This document shows positions 1 through 9,058 of a stretch of 64,000 nt of DNA, in pieces. A model generated the notes under the pieces. That model saw only the letters and a program-made list of their open reading frames with translations, had not been told where the DNA came from and searched no databases. The stretch is from the NCBI RefSeq assembly GCF_001405375.1, contig NZ_CYYP01000007.1, forward strand, positions 1 to 64,000, written 5' to 3'. The number at the start of each line of letters is the position of its first letter. The first letter of the stretch is position 1. The translations under genes and the position numbers were made by a program. Source of the stretch: Collinsella aerofaciens. GTDB taxonomy: Bacteria; Actinomycetota; Coriobacteriia; Coriobacteriales; Coriobacteriaceae.

Positions 1-33
1 GGACGGCACCGAGCCGTACGCTTGAACTGAGAA

Positions 34-63
34 GGGGGAGGCCTCGCGGCCTCCCCCTTTTTT
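34..63 (+). terminator. Rho-independent terminator of an upstream gene
   Basis: A perfect 10-bp stem (GGGGGAGGCC / GGCCTCCCCC) with a TCGC loop is followed by six T residues. It probably ends a plus-strand gene whose last codons lie at the window edge; one frame reads D-G-T-E-P-Y-A-stop with TGA at 23-25. That fragment is too short to identify. Confidence 0.85.
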
Positions 64-127
64 GCGTTTATGGGGCGTAAATGACTCTATTACACCAGAC
101 GATCTTATCGTTTTTGGTATTGAGCCT

Positions 128-595
128 TTATTTAAAGAAGATAAATCGAATAATAAGGGCAACTGCTATGGCCACAATGATCAAAAGCAGGATTGTCAGT
201 CGATGCTGCTTGCGTCTTTTACTTGACGAAACGAAGATTGATTTTCCCTGTTTTGGCGTTTCGAGATAGCGAGCCGAATGCGTCAAGGTTTGCTTGGGTC
301 GAGAACCTCTTTGTTGATGAGCGGCTGATGCTTTCAGTGGCTCATCACTAGCTGCGCTGTTTTTAGATAATGGTGCGTCTTTTAGATATACAGGGTCTCC
401 CGAGGCGACGCCCATATGTTTACGTCCCGTTTGGGCATCCTCGAGTGTTTGATATCGATTTCTCGTCACATACTCGGGCTCCGGATCATTAATGGGCTCT
501 TGCGAGATGTGGGGGCGATGGAACCGCGGCGGCTGCGTGGAAGTATCTTCCCCCCGTGTCGGCATAAACATTTTGTTCTGGTTTTGGTCGTCCAT
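128..595 (-). CDS. Hypothetical protein with C-terminal membrane anchor
   Basis: The 155-residue product is not a family I recognise. Residues 1-125 are polar, proline-rich and probably disordered. A short basic stretch (KRRKQHR) follows, and the protein ends in one hydrophobic helix (about residues 133-152) and FFK. This is the layout of a tail-anchored or single-pass protein with the bulk in the cytoplasm, judging by the positive-inside rule. The start at 595 is preceded by AAAGGG at a normal distance. It is transcribed away from hsp20. Function unknown. Confidence 0.6.
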   Translation of the reverse strand: MDDQNQNKMFMPTRGEDTSTQPPRFHRPHISQEPINDPEPEYVTRNRYQTLEDAQTGRKHMGVASGDPVYLKDAPLSKNSAASDEPLKASAAHQQRGSRPKQTLTHSARYLETPKQGKSIFVSSSKRRKQHRLTILLLIIVAIAVALIIRFIFFK

Positions 596-777
596 GATGC
601 CCTTTAGCTCGTTACCAACAACGTGTACGCGCTCATTGTAAGCCCCTTGCTATTTGTAGCTGTGAACATACTTGTTATTTAAGCTCTGGTTCAAAGAACC
701 TTAACCTTATTAAAACCTGAGTCAAACACACTTAGATATGCTTATACTACTGGACTCAAAAAACTTTATAGTCGATG

Positions 778-806
778 TATATATGAGCACTGGGTGGGCA
801 TATATA
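778..806 (+). promoter_or_regulatory. Inverted repeat in the hsp20 5' region
   Basis: TATATATG (778-785) and CATATATA (799-806) are perfect inverted repeats separated by 13 bases, about 67 bases before the hsp20 start. A second, looser pair, TGAGTC (718-723) and GACTCA (753-758), lies upstream. The AT-rich hairpin could be an operator or a temperature-sensitive structure in the leader. It does not match the HrcA (CIRCE) or HspR (HAIR) consensus as I know them. Confidence 0.35.
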
Positions 807-872
807 AGAGCGTCAAAAGAAGTCCCAGTCACCTAGAAGATGACTCGGCAGTCCTTAAAAGGAGTGGTAAAC

Positions 873-1304
873 ATGGCAAGCATGGTTCCTTATCGTTCGG
901 TTTTTGGCGTTCGTCCTTCTGCTAGCTCGTTGTTCGATCTGTTTGATGATATGACCGACCTTGCAAACAACTCGATTGCTTCCAAGGCGTTCCCCGTTGA
1001 CGTTGAGGATAAGGGCGACGGCTATGAGGTCAAGGCTTATCTGACCGGCGTCGCCAAGGACGATATCGATGTCGAGCTTAACGAGGGCCGTCTGTCCATT
1101 AGCGTGAATGTCGAGGAAGACGAGGAGAACGAGGGCAAGAACTTCCTGCAGAAGGAGTTCAACTCGTACAGCGCGACGCGTGGCGTGTATCTAAAGGACG
1201 CTTCGAGCGAGGGCCTCTCGGCTAAGTACGCTGACGGCATCCTGACCGTTACGGTTCCCAAGATCGTCGAGAAGAAGAACGTTACGAAGATCTCCATCGA
1301 CTAA
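873..1304 (+). CDS. Hsp20/alpha-crystallin family small heat-shock protein
   Basis: ATP-independent holdase that binds unfolding proteins in the cytoplasm and hands them to DnaK/ClpB systems. The 143-residue product has a short N-terminal arm, an alpha-crystallin domain at about residues 40-132 with the conserved A-x-x-x-D-G-I-L motif near 119-125, and a C-terminal I-S-I tripeptide (140-142) of the kind that drives oligomerisation. I chose the start at 873 because AAAAGGAG precedes it; an in-frame ATG at 840 has no comparable site. The gene stands alone and ends before a strong hairpin. The leader carries an AT-rich inverted repeat that may control it. Confidence 0.9.
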   Translation: MASMVPYRSVFGVRPSASSLFDLFDDMTDLANNSIASKAFPVDVEDKGDGYEVKAYLTGVAKDDIDVELNEGRLSISVNVEEDEENEGKNFLQKEFNSYSATRGVYLKDASSEGLSAKYADGILTVTVPKIVEKKNVTKISID

Positions 1305-1330
1305 CTTCGTTGGTGTTCTGCGCTATTAAA

Positions 1331-1378
1331 AGACAGCAAAAGGGGCTGGGAAGCGATTCTCGGCCCCTTTTGCTGTCT
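1331..1378. terminator. Bidirectional terminator between convergent genes
   Basis: A perfect 16-bp stem (AGACAGCAAAAGGGGC and its complement at 1363-1378) has A-rich and T-rich segments that can give U-runs in either direction. It sits between hsp20 (plus) and the hydrolase ending at 1387 (minus). Confidence 0.8.
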
Positions 1379-1386
1379 AGGACAGT

Positions 1387-2196
1387 CTATTGAATGGTTG
1401 CCGGTTGATACTGACTCGCAGGGCGTATCGAGAGTTTTCGCGATCCTTGGAGAAGGGTTGCGGAGCTGCCGACCTCGTCATCCAGAGTTGCGGCCAGAGT
1501 TTTGGCATAGCTTTTGACGGTAAGGCTCGGACGATTGTTATCTTGGCTGATATGCATGGCAATGAGCTGTTCGGTGCGATCGGTAACAAGTTCGCGCGCG
1601 GCTTCGGCGGCTTGGCCATTGGAGAGGTGTCCCCTTGCAGACAGGATGCGCTCCTGAAGAAAGCGGGGATATTCTCCCTCGCGCAGCATGGTCACATCGT
1701 GGTTGCTTTCGAGCGCGAGGACTCGACAATCTTTGAGGGTGTTCATGGCTTGGCTCGATAGCTCTCCGGTGTCGGTGGCAAAGCCGATGGAATCATCGAG
1801 GGTGTCGAATCGATAGCCGACTGGATTGATGACATCGTGTGACGTTGAGTAGGTTTGCACGTGGATGCCGGCAATGGATAGGGTGTCACCGGGATCGAAT
1901 TCCTCGACAGGCAGATGCGAAAGATTTTCTTTGCTCGAAAGAGTGCCCCTGCTGGCAAAGAGGGGGCCGTGCCAGTGCTTGCACCAGACATCGAGGCCCT
2001 TGATGTGATCGCTATGCTCATGAGTAATGAGAAGAGCCGAGACGTTGTCTGCCGAGAGCCTCAGTTCTGCCATGCGCTTTAATGTCTCGCGGCGAGACAG
2101 TCCGTCATCGACCATAATGAGCCCCTGCGGGCCCTCGATGAGTGCGCAGTTGCCTTTAGAGCCACTGCCGAGGATATGAAGGTGCAGACGAGACAT
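1387..2196 (-). CDS. Metallo-beta-lactamase fold hydrolase, YycJ/WalJ-like
   Basis: Cytoplasmic MBL-fold metal-dependent hydrolase of 269 residues. The protein opens with L-H-I-L-G-S-G-S-K-G-N, typical of the YycJ/WalJ group, and carries the metal motif H-E-H-S-D-H at residues 59-64 plus later His/Asp ligands (ATDTGE, ESNHD, GHLSN, HISQDNN). WalJ-like proteins are reported to be DNA 5'-exonucleases, but the exact substrate here is unproven. I chose the ATG at 2196; an upstream in-frame start at 2277 would run into the divergent tilS gene and adds a non-conserved tail. It faces hsp20 across a bidirectional terminator. Confidence 0.8.
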   Translation of the reverse strand: MSRLHLHILGSGSKGNCALIEGPQGLIMVDDGLSRRETLKRMAELRLSADNVSALLITHEHSDHIKGLDVWCKHWHGPLFASRGTLSSKENLSHLPVEEFDPGDTLSIAGIHVQTYSTSHDVINPVGYRFDTLDDSIGFATDTGELSSQAMNTLKDCRVLALESNHDVTMLREGEYPRFLQERILSARGHLSNGQAAEAARELVTDRTEQLIAMHISQDNNRPSLTVKSYAKTLAATLDDEVGSSATLLQGSRKLSIRPASQYQPATIQ

Positions 2197-2210
2197 AAGA
2201 TTCCAAAGGA

Positions 2211-2216
2211 TACAAT
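2211..2216 (+). promoter_or_regulatory. Putative -10 box for tilS
   Basis: TACAAT lies 28 bases before the tilS start and is followed by a good ribosome-binding site. No clear -35 match is visible. The same hexamer recurs before several genes in this window. Confidence 0.35.
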
Positions 2217-2244
2217 GGGTGCGGACGAATAGAGGAGGAAGCAA

Positions 2245-3783
2245 ATGCCTACGGTATCTCAGCATTATGGACACCATGCCGTGCCTGGGGCAGTCGATGA
2301 GACCCGGACGAGGCAGCAGGCTGCTCCTGTCGTGCTCATGGTATCAGGCGGCGCGGACTCGACGGCACTGCTTCTTATGGCGTGCACATCAAAGCTGGAT
2401 ATCCAAGACGGACGCGGTGTCGCCCCCATTGCTCGCGAGCGCCTGCATGTGCTGCATGTAAACCATCATCTGCGCGGCAAGGCGTCCGATGGCGACGAGG
2501 CCTTTGTGCGTGAGCTCTGCGCGCAATATGGTTTACCGCTGTGTGTGGAGCACGCTTATTTTGATGGGGAGTCGGGCAATATTGAGGCCGCGGCCCGCGA
2601 GGTGCGCTATGCCGCGGCGCGGAGGTATGTTCGCGAGCTCTGCGCCCAGACGGGGGCACCGCGAACGGCGGCTCGTATCTGCACCGCGCACACGTCTTCG
2701 GATCGCGCGGAAACGTTTTTGATGAACGCGATTAAGGGTTCGGGGCCCGCTGGCCTATCGAGCATTCCTCGCCGGAGGAATATCGTGGTGCGTCCCTTGC
2801 TCGACCTAACTCACGGCGAGCTCGTGGGCTATCTACAGGTACATGGTCAGCCGTGGCGTGAAGACGAGAGCAATGAGGATATCTCGTATCTGCGAAACTA
2901 CGTGCGCCATCGAGTGATGCCGGTGGTGGCGCAGCGCAACGCGAGCGTCTGCAAGACGATTGGCGCCGCCTGTGAGATCTTGGGTGATGAAGATGCGTTT
3001 CTATCCCAGCTGTCGGCACAGGCGTTTCGAAGCTGTTTGCGCAAAGAGGCAGCGGGCGCACTGGTGCTCGATGCCAGGCGCCTTGCTGCGGCCGAGGTGG
3101 TAATCGCGCGGCGCATCGTGCGACTGGCGATCAAACGCATCGATCCGGACGCTCGTCCCGAGATGCGGCATGTTGAGCGAGTCCTTTCCTGCGTTGCCGA
3201 GGGTGCCGGCTCGGTCACGCTTCCGGCGGGAATTGACGCGCGCGTTGAGTTTGGCATGCTGGCGTTTAAGGCCCCGGTGGCTCGCGAGGGCCTGGTCGCG
3301 GACTGGGTTACCGTACCCGGTCGTTTGCCGTTGGGCGGGGGACGTATGCTGGTCACAGAACCGATGGCCGTTGAGCCGGGATGCGATATCGTGCGCCGCG
3401 CCCGTGAGCTTGCAGCTGCCGGGGAAGTGACAGCTTTGGTAGACGCGGCTGCCCTGGGTTTTGCCGACAGCGATAGTGAGCGGATCCTGGCGGGCTCGCG
3501 TGGCGAGATCCCTGCCGAGGCGCGATTGGCGCGCCTGTGGGTGGACGGTCCCGCACCGGGAGACGTGATGTGCCCGTTAGGGATGAGTGGCCGAAGCAAG
3601 AAAGTATCCGACTTGCTAGGTGAGGCTCGCATTCCCGTTTCCGAGCGCGCCGGCGTGCCCATGGTGAGGACGGCGCCGGGGGGTGCCGTGGTGTGGGTCG
3701 CCGGAGTTCGCGCGGACGAGCGTTTTAAATGCACGGCCGCAACGCGCGTGGCGTATCTGCTTCGTGTGGTCGATGCGGAATAG
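2245..3783 (+). CDS. tilS: tRNA(Ile)-lysidine synthase
   Basis: Modifies C34 of tRNA-Ile(CAU) to lysidine using ATP and lysine, so that the tRNA reads AUA rather than AUG. The 512-residue product has the N-type PP-loop ATP motif S-G-G-A-D-S at residues 34-39, followed by the H-V-N-H-H-L-R-G and T-S-S-D-R-A-E-T segments typical of TilS. The C-terminal region contains a TilS substrate-binding-like domain (residues about 430-510). It is longer than E. coli TilS (432 residues). The start at 2245 follows AGAGGAGG. It heads the tilS-hpt-ftsH cluster conserved in many Gram-positive bacteria, with a 147-base gap before hpt. Confidence 0.93.
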   Translation: MPTVSQHYGHHAVPGAVDETRTRQQAAPVVLMVSGGADSTALLLMACTSKLDIQDGRGVAPIARERLHVLHVNHHLRGKASDGDEAFVRELCAQYGLPLCVEHAYFDGESGNIEAAAREVRYAAARRYVRELCAQTGAPRTAARICTAHTSSDRAETFLMNAIKGSGPAGLSSIPRRRNIVVRPLLDLTHGELVGYLQVHGQPWREDESNEDISYLRNYVRHRVMPVVAQRNASVCKTIGAACEILGDEDAFLSQLSAQAFRSCLRKEAAGALVLDARRLAAAEVVIARRIVRLAIKRIDPDARPEMRHVERVLSCVAEGAGSVTLPAGIDARVEFGMLAFKAPVAREGLVADWVTVPGRLPLGGGRMLVTEPMAVEPGCDIVRRARELAAAGEVTALVDAAALGFADSDSERILAGSRGEIPAEARLARLWVDGPAPGDVMCPLGMSGRSKKVSDLLGEARIPVSERAGVPMVRTAPGGAVVWVAGVRADERFKCTAATRVAYLLRVVDAE

Positions 3784-3930
3784 CGTCCCACGCCAGCTAT
3801 TCTGTGCGACGTTGACGGTATTCCCGCGCTGATGGCGTACGGGCTGGAAAATATACCCCGTGCGCTGCTAGAATGTGAAGTTCGCGTCCATACGGCGGTG
3901 TGTGGGCGATAAGCACAAGAAAGGGTTGTC

Positions 3931-4479
3931 ATGGCTTCTCAACATCCGGATATCGAGAAGGTTCTGTTTACGCAGGAGGATATCGACGGTATCGTCTCTC
4001 GCCTAGGCGAGCAGATTACGCGCGACTACGCGGGTAAGGATCTGGTGCTGATTGCGGTCCTGCGCGGCGCCGTGGTCTTTATGGGCGACCTGATGCGTAA
4101 GATCGAGCTGCCGACCAACATCGATTTCATGGCTGTTTCGAGCTACGGCGACGGTGTGAAGTCCTCGGGTATCGTGCGTATCATTAAGGACCTGGATATC
4201 GACATCCGCGGTCGCGACGTGCTGATCGTCGAGGACATTCTGGACTCGGGCCTGACGCTCAAGTATCTGATGAAGAACCTCGAGAGCCGCAAGCCCGCTT
4301 CTCTGGAGGTCGCCGCCTTCCTGTGGAAGGACGTTGAGGACCGCGTCTCGGCCATCACGCCCAAGTATGTTGGAACCCATTGCCCCGATGCCTTTGTGGT
4401 GGGCTACGGCCTCGACTATGCCGAGCGCTATCGCAACCTTCCGTATCTGGGCATTTTGAAACCGGAGGTTTATTCGTAA
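3931..4479 (+). CDS. hpt: Hypoxanthine phosphoribosyltransferase
   Basis: Purine salvage enzyme converting hypoxanthine (and usually guanine) plus PRPP to IMP/GMP in the cytoplasm. The 182-residue length is normal. The PRPP-binding loop V-E-D-I-L-D-S-G-L-T is at residues 100-109, and the flexible loop V-S-S-Y-G-D-G sits near 69-75. Its stop codon is one base from the ftsH start, so the two genes are almost certainly cotranscribed and translationally coupled. This matches the conserved tilS-hpt-ftsH order. Confidence is high because motif, length and context agree. Confidence 0.95.
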   Translation: MASQHPDIEKVLFTQEDIDGIVSRLGEQITRDYAGKDLVLIAVLRGAVVFMGDLMRKIELPTNIDFMAVSSYGDGVKSSGIVRIIKDLDIDIRGRDVLIVEDILDSGLTLKYLMKNLESRKPASLEVAAFLWKDVEDRVSAITPKYVGTHCPDAFVVGYGLDYAERYRNLPYLGILKPEVYS

Positions 4480-4480
4480 G

Positions 4481-6619
4481 ATGCCCGACGACCGTAACGA
4501 CAACAATTCCCAGACTCCCCGGGACCCAAAGATCCCGGGGATGCCCGGAGGCAAGAAGCCCACGCGTACGGGCTGGCTGTATTTTCTTTTGGCTTGCGCG
4601 CTTCTGGGCTATGCCTTCTTTAATATGGGCTCCGGCTTTGCCAGCTCCAGCAATACCGTTAAGCTCGCGACGAGCGAGATGGTCAACGCCATTAAGCAGG
4701 ATCGCGTCGAAGATCTGACCTATACGGTTCAGGACGGAAGCGTGGCGGGTCATTACTGGAAGACAAAAAAGGACAAGGGCGACACGAGTGAGCTCAAGAG
4801 CTTTTCCTCGACCTATGTCGGCTCCGATTCGCTTGCCGAGCTCATGGCGGAGCACCCCGATACCAAGTACATCGTCAACACCAACGATCCCGATTTTTGG
4901 GGCGACTTGGCGATGAGTGTGCTTCCGACGATCGCCCTTATCGCCATCATGTTCTACTTTATGCGCCAGATGATGGGCGCTAACAACAGGAACATGCAGT
5001 TTGGCAAGACCAACGCCAAGACCAACGAGGCCACACGCCCCAAGGTCAAGTTTGAAGACGTTGCCGGAGTGGACGAGGCAGTCGAGGAGCTCGAGGAGAT
5101 CCGTGACTTTTTGAGCGATCCGGATCGCTATCGCAAGCTGGGCGCCAAGATCCCACGTGGCGTGTTGCTGGTTGGCCCTCCGGGCACCGGTAAAACGCTG
5201 CTGGCCAAGGCCGTTGCCGGCGAGGCGGGCGTGCCGTTCTTTAGCATCTCGGGTTCCGACTTTGTCGAGATGTTCGTAGGTGTCGGCGCCAGCCGTGTGC
5301 GTGACCTCTTTAAGGAGGCCAAGTCCCAGGCCCCGTCGATCATCTTCATCGATGAGATCGATGCCGTGGGACGTCAGCGCGGAGCTGGCTTGGGCGGCGG
5401 TCACGACGAGCGCGAGCAGACGCTCAACCAGCTGCTGGTCGAGATGGACGGCTTTGAGGAAAGCGAGTCGGTCATCCTGATCGCTGCGACCAACCGTCCT
5501 GACATCCTGGATCCGGCATTGCTGCGTCCCGGCCGTTTTGACCGTCAGGTTACGGTCGACCGTCCGGATGTGAAGGGCCGCGAGCAGATCTTGCGCGTGC
5601 ATGCCGAGAACAAGCCGATGGACGAGGACGTTAAGTTTGAGAAGCTCGCCCAGATGACCGTTGGCTTTACTGGTGCCGATTTGGCGAACCTGCTCAACGA
5701 GTCTGCGCTGCTGGCCGCCCGCCGTCATCGTTCCGTGATCTCGATGGACGAGGTCGAGGAATCGATGGAGCGCGTGATTGCCGGACCGCAGCGCAAGGGT
5801 CGCGTGATGACCGAGGCCGAGCGCACCACGATTGCCTACCACGAGAGCGGTCACGCCCTGGTGGGCCACATCCTGGAGCACTCCGATCCGGTCCACAAGA
5901 TTTCGATCGTCAGCCGCGGTCAGGCTCTGGGCTACACGCTGCAGCTTCCGCAGGAGGACCACTTCCTCAAGACCAAGAACGAGATGCTCGACGAGCTCGC
6001 CGTGTTCTTGGGCGGTCGCGTTGCCGAGGAGCTCATGTGCGATGACATTACGTCGGGCGCGAGCAACGATCTGGAGCGCGCAACCAAGATGGCGCGCGAG
6101 ATGGTCACGCGCTTGGGCATGAGCGAGGAGCTGGGCACGCAAGTGTTTGGCGAGGCGCAACATCAGGTGTTCCTTGGTCGCGATTACGCCGATCACCAGG
6201 ATTACTCCGAGGAGACGGCGCGCCGCATCGATATCGAGGTTCAGCGCATTATGCGTGAGGCCCATCGTCGTGCGGTCGAGATCCTGGACGCCCGTCGCGA
6301 TCAGCTCGATCTGATGGCGAAGGTGCTGCTTGAGCGCGAGACCGTCGAAGGCGACGCCGTGAACGCCCTGCTCGACAACGAGTGGGAGGCCTACCTTGAG
6401 CGCGAGGACGATATCCTGGCGGCCAAGGAGGAGCGCAATGCCAAGGCGGCCGGCATGCCGACCAAGAAGCGCGCGCCTCGTATGAGCGAGGAGGAGCTGG
6501 CGGCTGATGCCGCGGCCTTTGCGCAGGCGGCCATGCAGGAGGATGCCGAAGCCGCATCCGATGGTGCTGACGATGACCATGCCGTCAATGCCGGTGCCGA
6601 CACCGACGCCGACAAATAG
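4481..6619 (+). CDS. ftsH: ATP-dependent zinc metalloprotease FtsH
   Basis: Membrane-anchored AAA+ protease that extracts and degrades misfolded membrane proteins and selected regulators. In the 712-residue product, transmembrane segment 1 is at about 31-47, the extracytoplasmic domain at 55-140, transmembrane segment 2 at about 143-165, Walker A G-P-P-G-T-G-K-T at 232-239, Walker B I-I-F-I-D-E-I-D and an SRH region after it, and the zinc site H-E-S-G-H at 454-458. The C-terminal about 70 residues are acidic and alanine-rich and go beyond the usual core. It is tightly coupled to hpt and ends before a strong terminator. Confidence 0.96.
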   Translation: MPDDRNDNNSQTPRDPKIPGMPGGKKPTRTGWLYFLLACALLGYAFFNMGSGFASSSNTVKLATSEMVNAIKQDRVEDLTYTVQDGSVAGHYWKTKKDKGDTSELKSFSSTYVGSDSLAELMAEHPDTKYIVNTNDPDFWGDLAMSVLPTIALIAIMFYFMRQMMGANNRNMQFGKTNAKTNEATRPKVKFEDVAGVDEAVEELEEIRDFLSDPDRYRKLGAKIPRGVLLVGPPGTGKTLLAKAVAGEAGVPFFSISGSDFVEMFVGVGASRVRDLFKEAKSQAPSIIFIDEIDAVGRQRGAGLGGGHDEREQTLNQLLVEMDGFEESESVILIAATNRPDILDPALLRPGRFDRQVTVDRPDVKGREQILRVHAENKPMDEDVKFEKLAQMTVGFTGADLANLLNESALLAARRHRSVISMDEVEESMERVIAGPQRKGRVMTEAERTTIAYHESGHALVGHILEHSDPVHKISIVSRGQALGYTLQLPQEDHFLKTKNEMLDELAVFLGGRVAEELMCDDITSGASNDLERATKMAREMVTRLGMSEELGTQVFGEAQHQVFLGRDYADHQDYSEETARRIDIEVQRIMREAHRRAVEILDARRDQLDLMAKVLLERETVEGDAVNALLDNEWEAYLEREDDILAAKEERNAKAAGMPTKKRAPRMSEEELAADAAAFAQAAMQEDAEAASDGADDDHAVNAGADTDADK

Positions 6620-6629
6620 TCCTTGTAAC

Positions 6630-6665
6630 AAAAGCCTCCGCGGGGAAACCTGCGGAGGCTTTTTC
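6630..6665 (+). terminator. Rho-independent terminator after ftsH
   Basis: The stem AAAAGCCTCCGC / GCGGAGGCTTTT is followed by a T-rich tract, 10 bases after the ftsH stop codon. Confidence 0.85.
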
Positions 6666-6687
6666 TTTTGAGCGATATGGGGCCGTC

Positions 6688-6749
6688 TGTTGATTGGGGA
6701 CAGACTTAAATGAGTGTTTTCACGCATTTAAGTCTGTCCCCAATCAACA
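6688..6749. repeat. Long near-perfect palindrome with GGGACAG core
   Basis: Two 29-base arms (6688-6716 and 6721-6749) differ at one position and are separated by TTTT. The arm contains GGGGACAGACTTAAATG. It lies just beyond the ftsH terminator, so termination is not its obvious role. It ends close to the promoter of the aminotransferase gene. A REP-like or non-autonomous mobile element is the likely explanation. Confidence 0.75.
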
Positions 6750-6778
6750 TTGCTGCGGCACTTTGCTCGGCTAAAGCG

Positions 6779-6784
6779 TACAAT
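6779..6784 (+). promoter_or_regulatory. Putative -10 box for the aminotransferase gene
   Basis: GTACAAT ends 24 bases before the chosen start at 6809. No good -35 is visible at the normal distance. Confidence 0.35.
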
Positions 6785-6808
6785 AGCGCCTATGCGAAAG
6801 GGGAACAG

Positions 6809-7993
6809 ATGATCAACGAAACTATGTATGCTCGCGGCGCGGAAAGCTCCATCATCCGCGAGATTTTTAGCTATGGTCTTGAGCGCAAGGCGCAGATCGG
6901 TGCGGAAAACGTATTCGATTTTTCGCTGGGCAATCCGAGCGTTCCGGCGCCCGCTGCTGTGGCTGAGTCGATTAAGAAGGCCCTGGAGCTGCCGAGTGAC
7001 CAGTTACACGGCTACACCCCCGCTCCGGGCCTGCCGCAATGTCGAGCAGCCGTCGCCGAATCGCTCAACCGCCGCTTTGGCACGAGCTATGAGGGCAAAG
7101 ACGTCTTTATGACGGTGGGTGCCGCGGCTTCGCTTACCTGCACGCTCAACGCCGTTACGAACCCGGGCGACGAGGTTATTGTTATCGCCCCGTACTTTCC
7201 GGAGTATCGCGTTTGGATTGAGAAGGCCGGCTGTACGTGTGTTGAGGCGCTCGCCGATGAAGATACGTTCCAGCTGAGCGTTGACAACGTGCTCAAGGCG
7301 ATTACCGATAAGACGACTGCCGTTATCATCGACTCGCCCAACAATCCGACTGGTGCCGTATATACACGCGACACGCTGACGCGACTGGCCAATGTTCTGC
7401 GCGAGGCCAACGCTCAGCGCGATCCCGAGAATCCGATTATGCTCATCTCGGATGAGCCGTACCGCGAGATCGTGTACGGTGCCGAGGTGCCTTGGGTGCC
7501 CTCGATCTACGAGAACACCGTGGTGTGCTACTCGTATTCTAAGTCGCTTTCGCTGCCGGGCGAGCGCGTGGGATGGATCCTTGTTCCCAACACCAATCCG
7601 CAGGCCGCCCGTCTGATGCCGGCTGTTGCGGGTGCTGCCCGTACGCTGGGTTTTGTATGCGCACCGGCACTCTTCCAGCGCGTAATTATCGACTGCATCG
7701 ATGAGCCGAGTGACGTTGAGGCCTATGCACGCAACCGCACCGCGCTTACCGACGCACTAGCGGAGTATGGCTACACCTATGTTGAGCCGGATGGCGCGTT
7801 CTACCTATGGGTGAAAGCGTTGGAGCCCGATGCGAATGCGTTTTGCGAGCGCGCAAAGAAGTATGAGTTGCTTGCGGTTCCCTCGGACAGCTTTGGTATG
7901 CCGGGTTGGTTCCGCCTGGGCTATTGCGTGAGTTACGAAACGATTGTCAATTCGCTACCCGCTTGGAAACAGTTGGCGGACGAGTATCGTTAA
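6809..7993 (+). CDS. PLP-dependent class I/II aminotransferase
   Basis: Fold-type I aminotransferase of 394 residues, probably acting on an amino acid such as aspartate, alanine or an aromatic residue; the sequence alone does not settle the substrate. The PLP lysine is predicted at residue 245 in Y-S-Y-S-K-S-L-S-L-P-G-E-R, preceded by the D-S-P-N-N-P-T-G-A motif and S-D-E-P-Y. I chose the ATG at 6809, which follows AAAGGGGAA. A longer frame to 6710 would translate one arm of the upstream palindrome and is unlikely. The gene is followed by a separate transcription unit. Confidence 0.85.
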   Translation: MINETMYARGAESSIIREIFSYGLERKAQIGAENVFDFSLGNPSVPAPAAVAESIKKALELPSDQLHGYTPAPGLPQCRAAVAESLNRRFGTSYEGKDVFMTVGAAASLTCTLNAVTNPGDEVIVIAPYFPEYRVWIEKAGCTCVEALADEDTFQLSVDNVLKAITDKTTAVIIDSPNNPTGAVYTRDTLTRLANVLREANAQRDPENPIMLISDEPYREIVYGAEVPWVPSIYENTVVCYSYSKSLSLPGERVGWILVPNTNPQAARLMPAVAGAARTLGFVCAPALFQRVIIDCIDEPSDVEAYARNRTALTDALAEYGYTYVEPDGAFYLWVKALEPDANAFCERAKKYELLAVPSDSFGMPGWFRLGYCVSYETIVNSLPAWKQLADEYR

Positions 7994-8027
7994 AAGCAAA
8001 GCGATCTGCCTACAATGTTTTACGTGA

Positions 8028-8058
8028 AACGGGGTTTGGTGTTAAGCCGGACCCCGTT
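8028..8058 (+). terminator. Hairpin after the aminotransferase gene
   Basis: AACGGGGT (8028-8035) and ACCCCGTT (8051-8058) can pair around a 15-base loop. There is no clean U-run, so termination is possible but not proven. A TACAAT box (8011-8016) precedes it. Confidence 0.35.
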
Positions 8059-8115
8059 GTCATGGACGTTGTGTCTTTGGGATGGAGTGGTTTTACGACT
8101 ATCGAAGGCTATGCG

Positions 8116-8121
8116 TACAAT
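8116..8121 (+). promoter_or_regulatory. Putative -10 box for the PHP-domain gene
   Basis: GTACAAT ends 37 bases before the start codon at 8159. No convincing -35 is seen. Confidence 0.35.
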
Positions 8122-8158
8122 GAATATAAGCGACGGCCGTGCCAGATAAGGAGACCTG

Positions 8159-8980
8159 ATGCCCTACCTGCTTTCTTGTGACATTCATACCCATACGATG
8201 TTCTCTGCGCATGCATATTCGACCATTGAGGAGAATGTGTACTGGGCGGCAGAGCGTGGTCTGCAGGTGCTCGGATCTGCCGACCATTTGAGCTCTATGG
8301 TTACGGCTTGCCCCAATGACCTGCGCAGTTACCAGTTCTTTATCAACCAGGATATCTGGCCGCGCATTTGGAGCGGCGTGCTGGTGCTGCGTGGTGCCGA
8401 GGCCGATATCGTTTCGCTGGACGGAAGCCTGTTTGGCGAGGACACCCCTGTCACGCTCGATATTGCCGGCGATTCGTACAGCCGTCAGCATTCGCTGTTC
8501 GATTTGGTTACGCGTAATTTGGATTATTTGGTTGCGAGCGTGCATAATCCGCAGATTGCTGAAGGCGCGACGCTGGCCCAGACGACCGAGATGTATATCA
8601 ATGCCCTGGAGCACCCCAAGGTGTTCATGCTGGGTCACACGGGGCGTTCGGGCGTGCCGTTCGATATCGACGAGGTGCTGTTGGCGGCTAAGGCCAAGCA
8701 CAAGATTATCGAGATCAACAACCATAGTCTTGAACACGGTGTCGACACTGAGCATTGGGCCGTATGCCGCAAGATCGCCGAGCGCTGCGCCGAGCTGGGC
8801 GTGGGCATTGGCGTTTCGACCGATGCGCACATTGGCATGGCAATTGGTAAGCTCGATTACGCTCGCAAGATGCTCGACGAGATTCACTTCCCGTTGGATC
8901 TGATCGTGACGCGCGACCGCGAGACGCTGCTGCGCGAGATGGCGGCAGCCGGCGTGTGCGATCTGCGCAATGGGATGTAG
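8159..8980 (+). CDS. PHP-domain phosphoesterase (YcdX-like)
   Basis: Metal-dependent phosphatase or phosphoesterase of 273 residues in the polymerase-and-histidinol-phosphatase superfamily. The first metal motif D-I-H-T-H-T is at residues 8-13, an H-N-P motif follows near 143, G-H-T-G-R near 163, and S-T-D-A-H-I near 220; these are the expected zinc/metal ligands. The family includes YcdX-like phosphatases, histidinol phosphatase and DNA polymerase associated domains; this protein is a stand-alone enzyme most like the YcdX group. The start at 8159 has an AAGGAG-like site (TAAGGAGACC). It converges with the RNA methyltransferase gene. Confidence 0.8.
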   Translation: MPYLLSCDIHTHTMFSAHAYSTIEENVYWAAERGLQVLGSADHLSSMVTACPNDLRSYQFFINQDIWPRIWSGVLVLRGAEADIVSLDGSLFGEDTPVTLDIAGDSYSRQHSLFDLVTRNLDYLVASVHNPQIAEGATLAQTTEMYINALEHPKVFMLGHTGRSGVPFDIDEVLLAAKAKHKIIEINNHSLEHGVDTEHWAVCRKIAERCAELGVGIGVSTDAHIGMAIGKLDYARKMLDEIHFPLDLIVTRDRETLLREMAAAGVCDLRNGM

Positions 8981-9000
8981 CGGAGTTTATAAACCAAGCG

Positions 9001-9030
9001 AAGGGGGCGGCCCAGGCGGGTCGCCCCCTT
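9001..9030. terminator. Bidirectional terminator
   Basis: AAGGGGGCG and CGCCCCCTT form a GC-rich stem flanked by A and T residues between the convergent genes ending at 8980 and 9059. Confidence 0.75.
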
Positions 9031-9058
9031 TCTTGTCCCAAAAATCTACTGAGGTTGG

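Noticed and set aside
4355-6727. A 790-codon minus-strand frame opposite ftsH
   Set aside because: Its composition is the antisense pattern of a high-GC gene and no domain is visible, whereas ftsH has all motifs.
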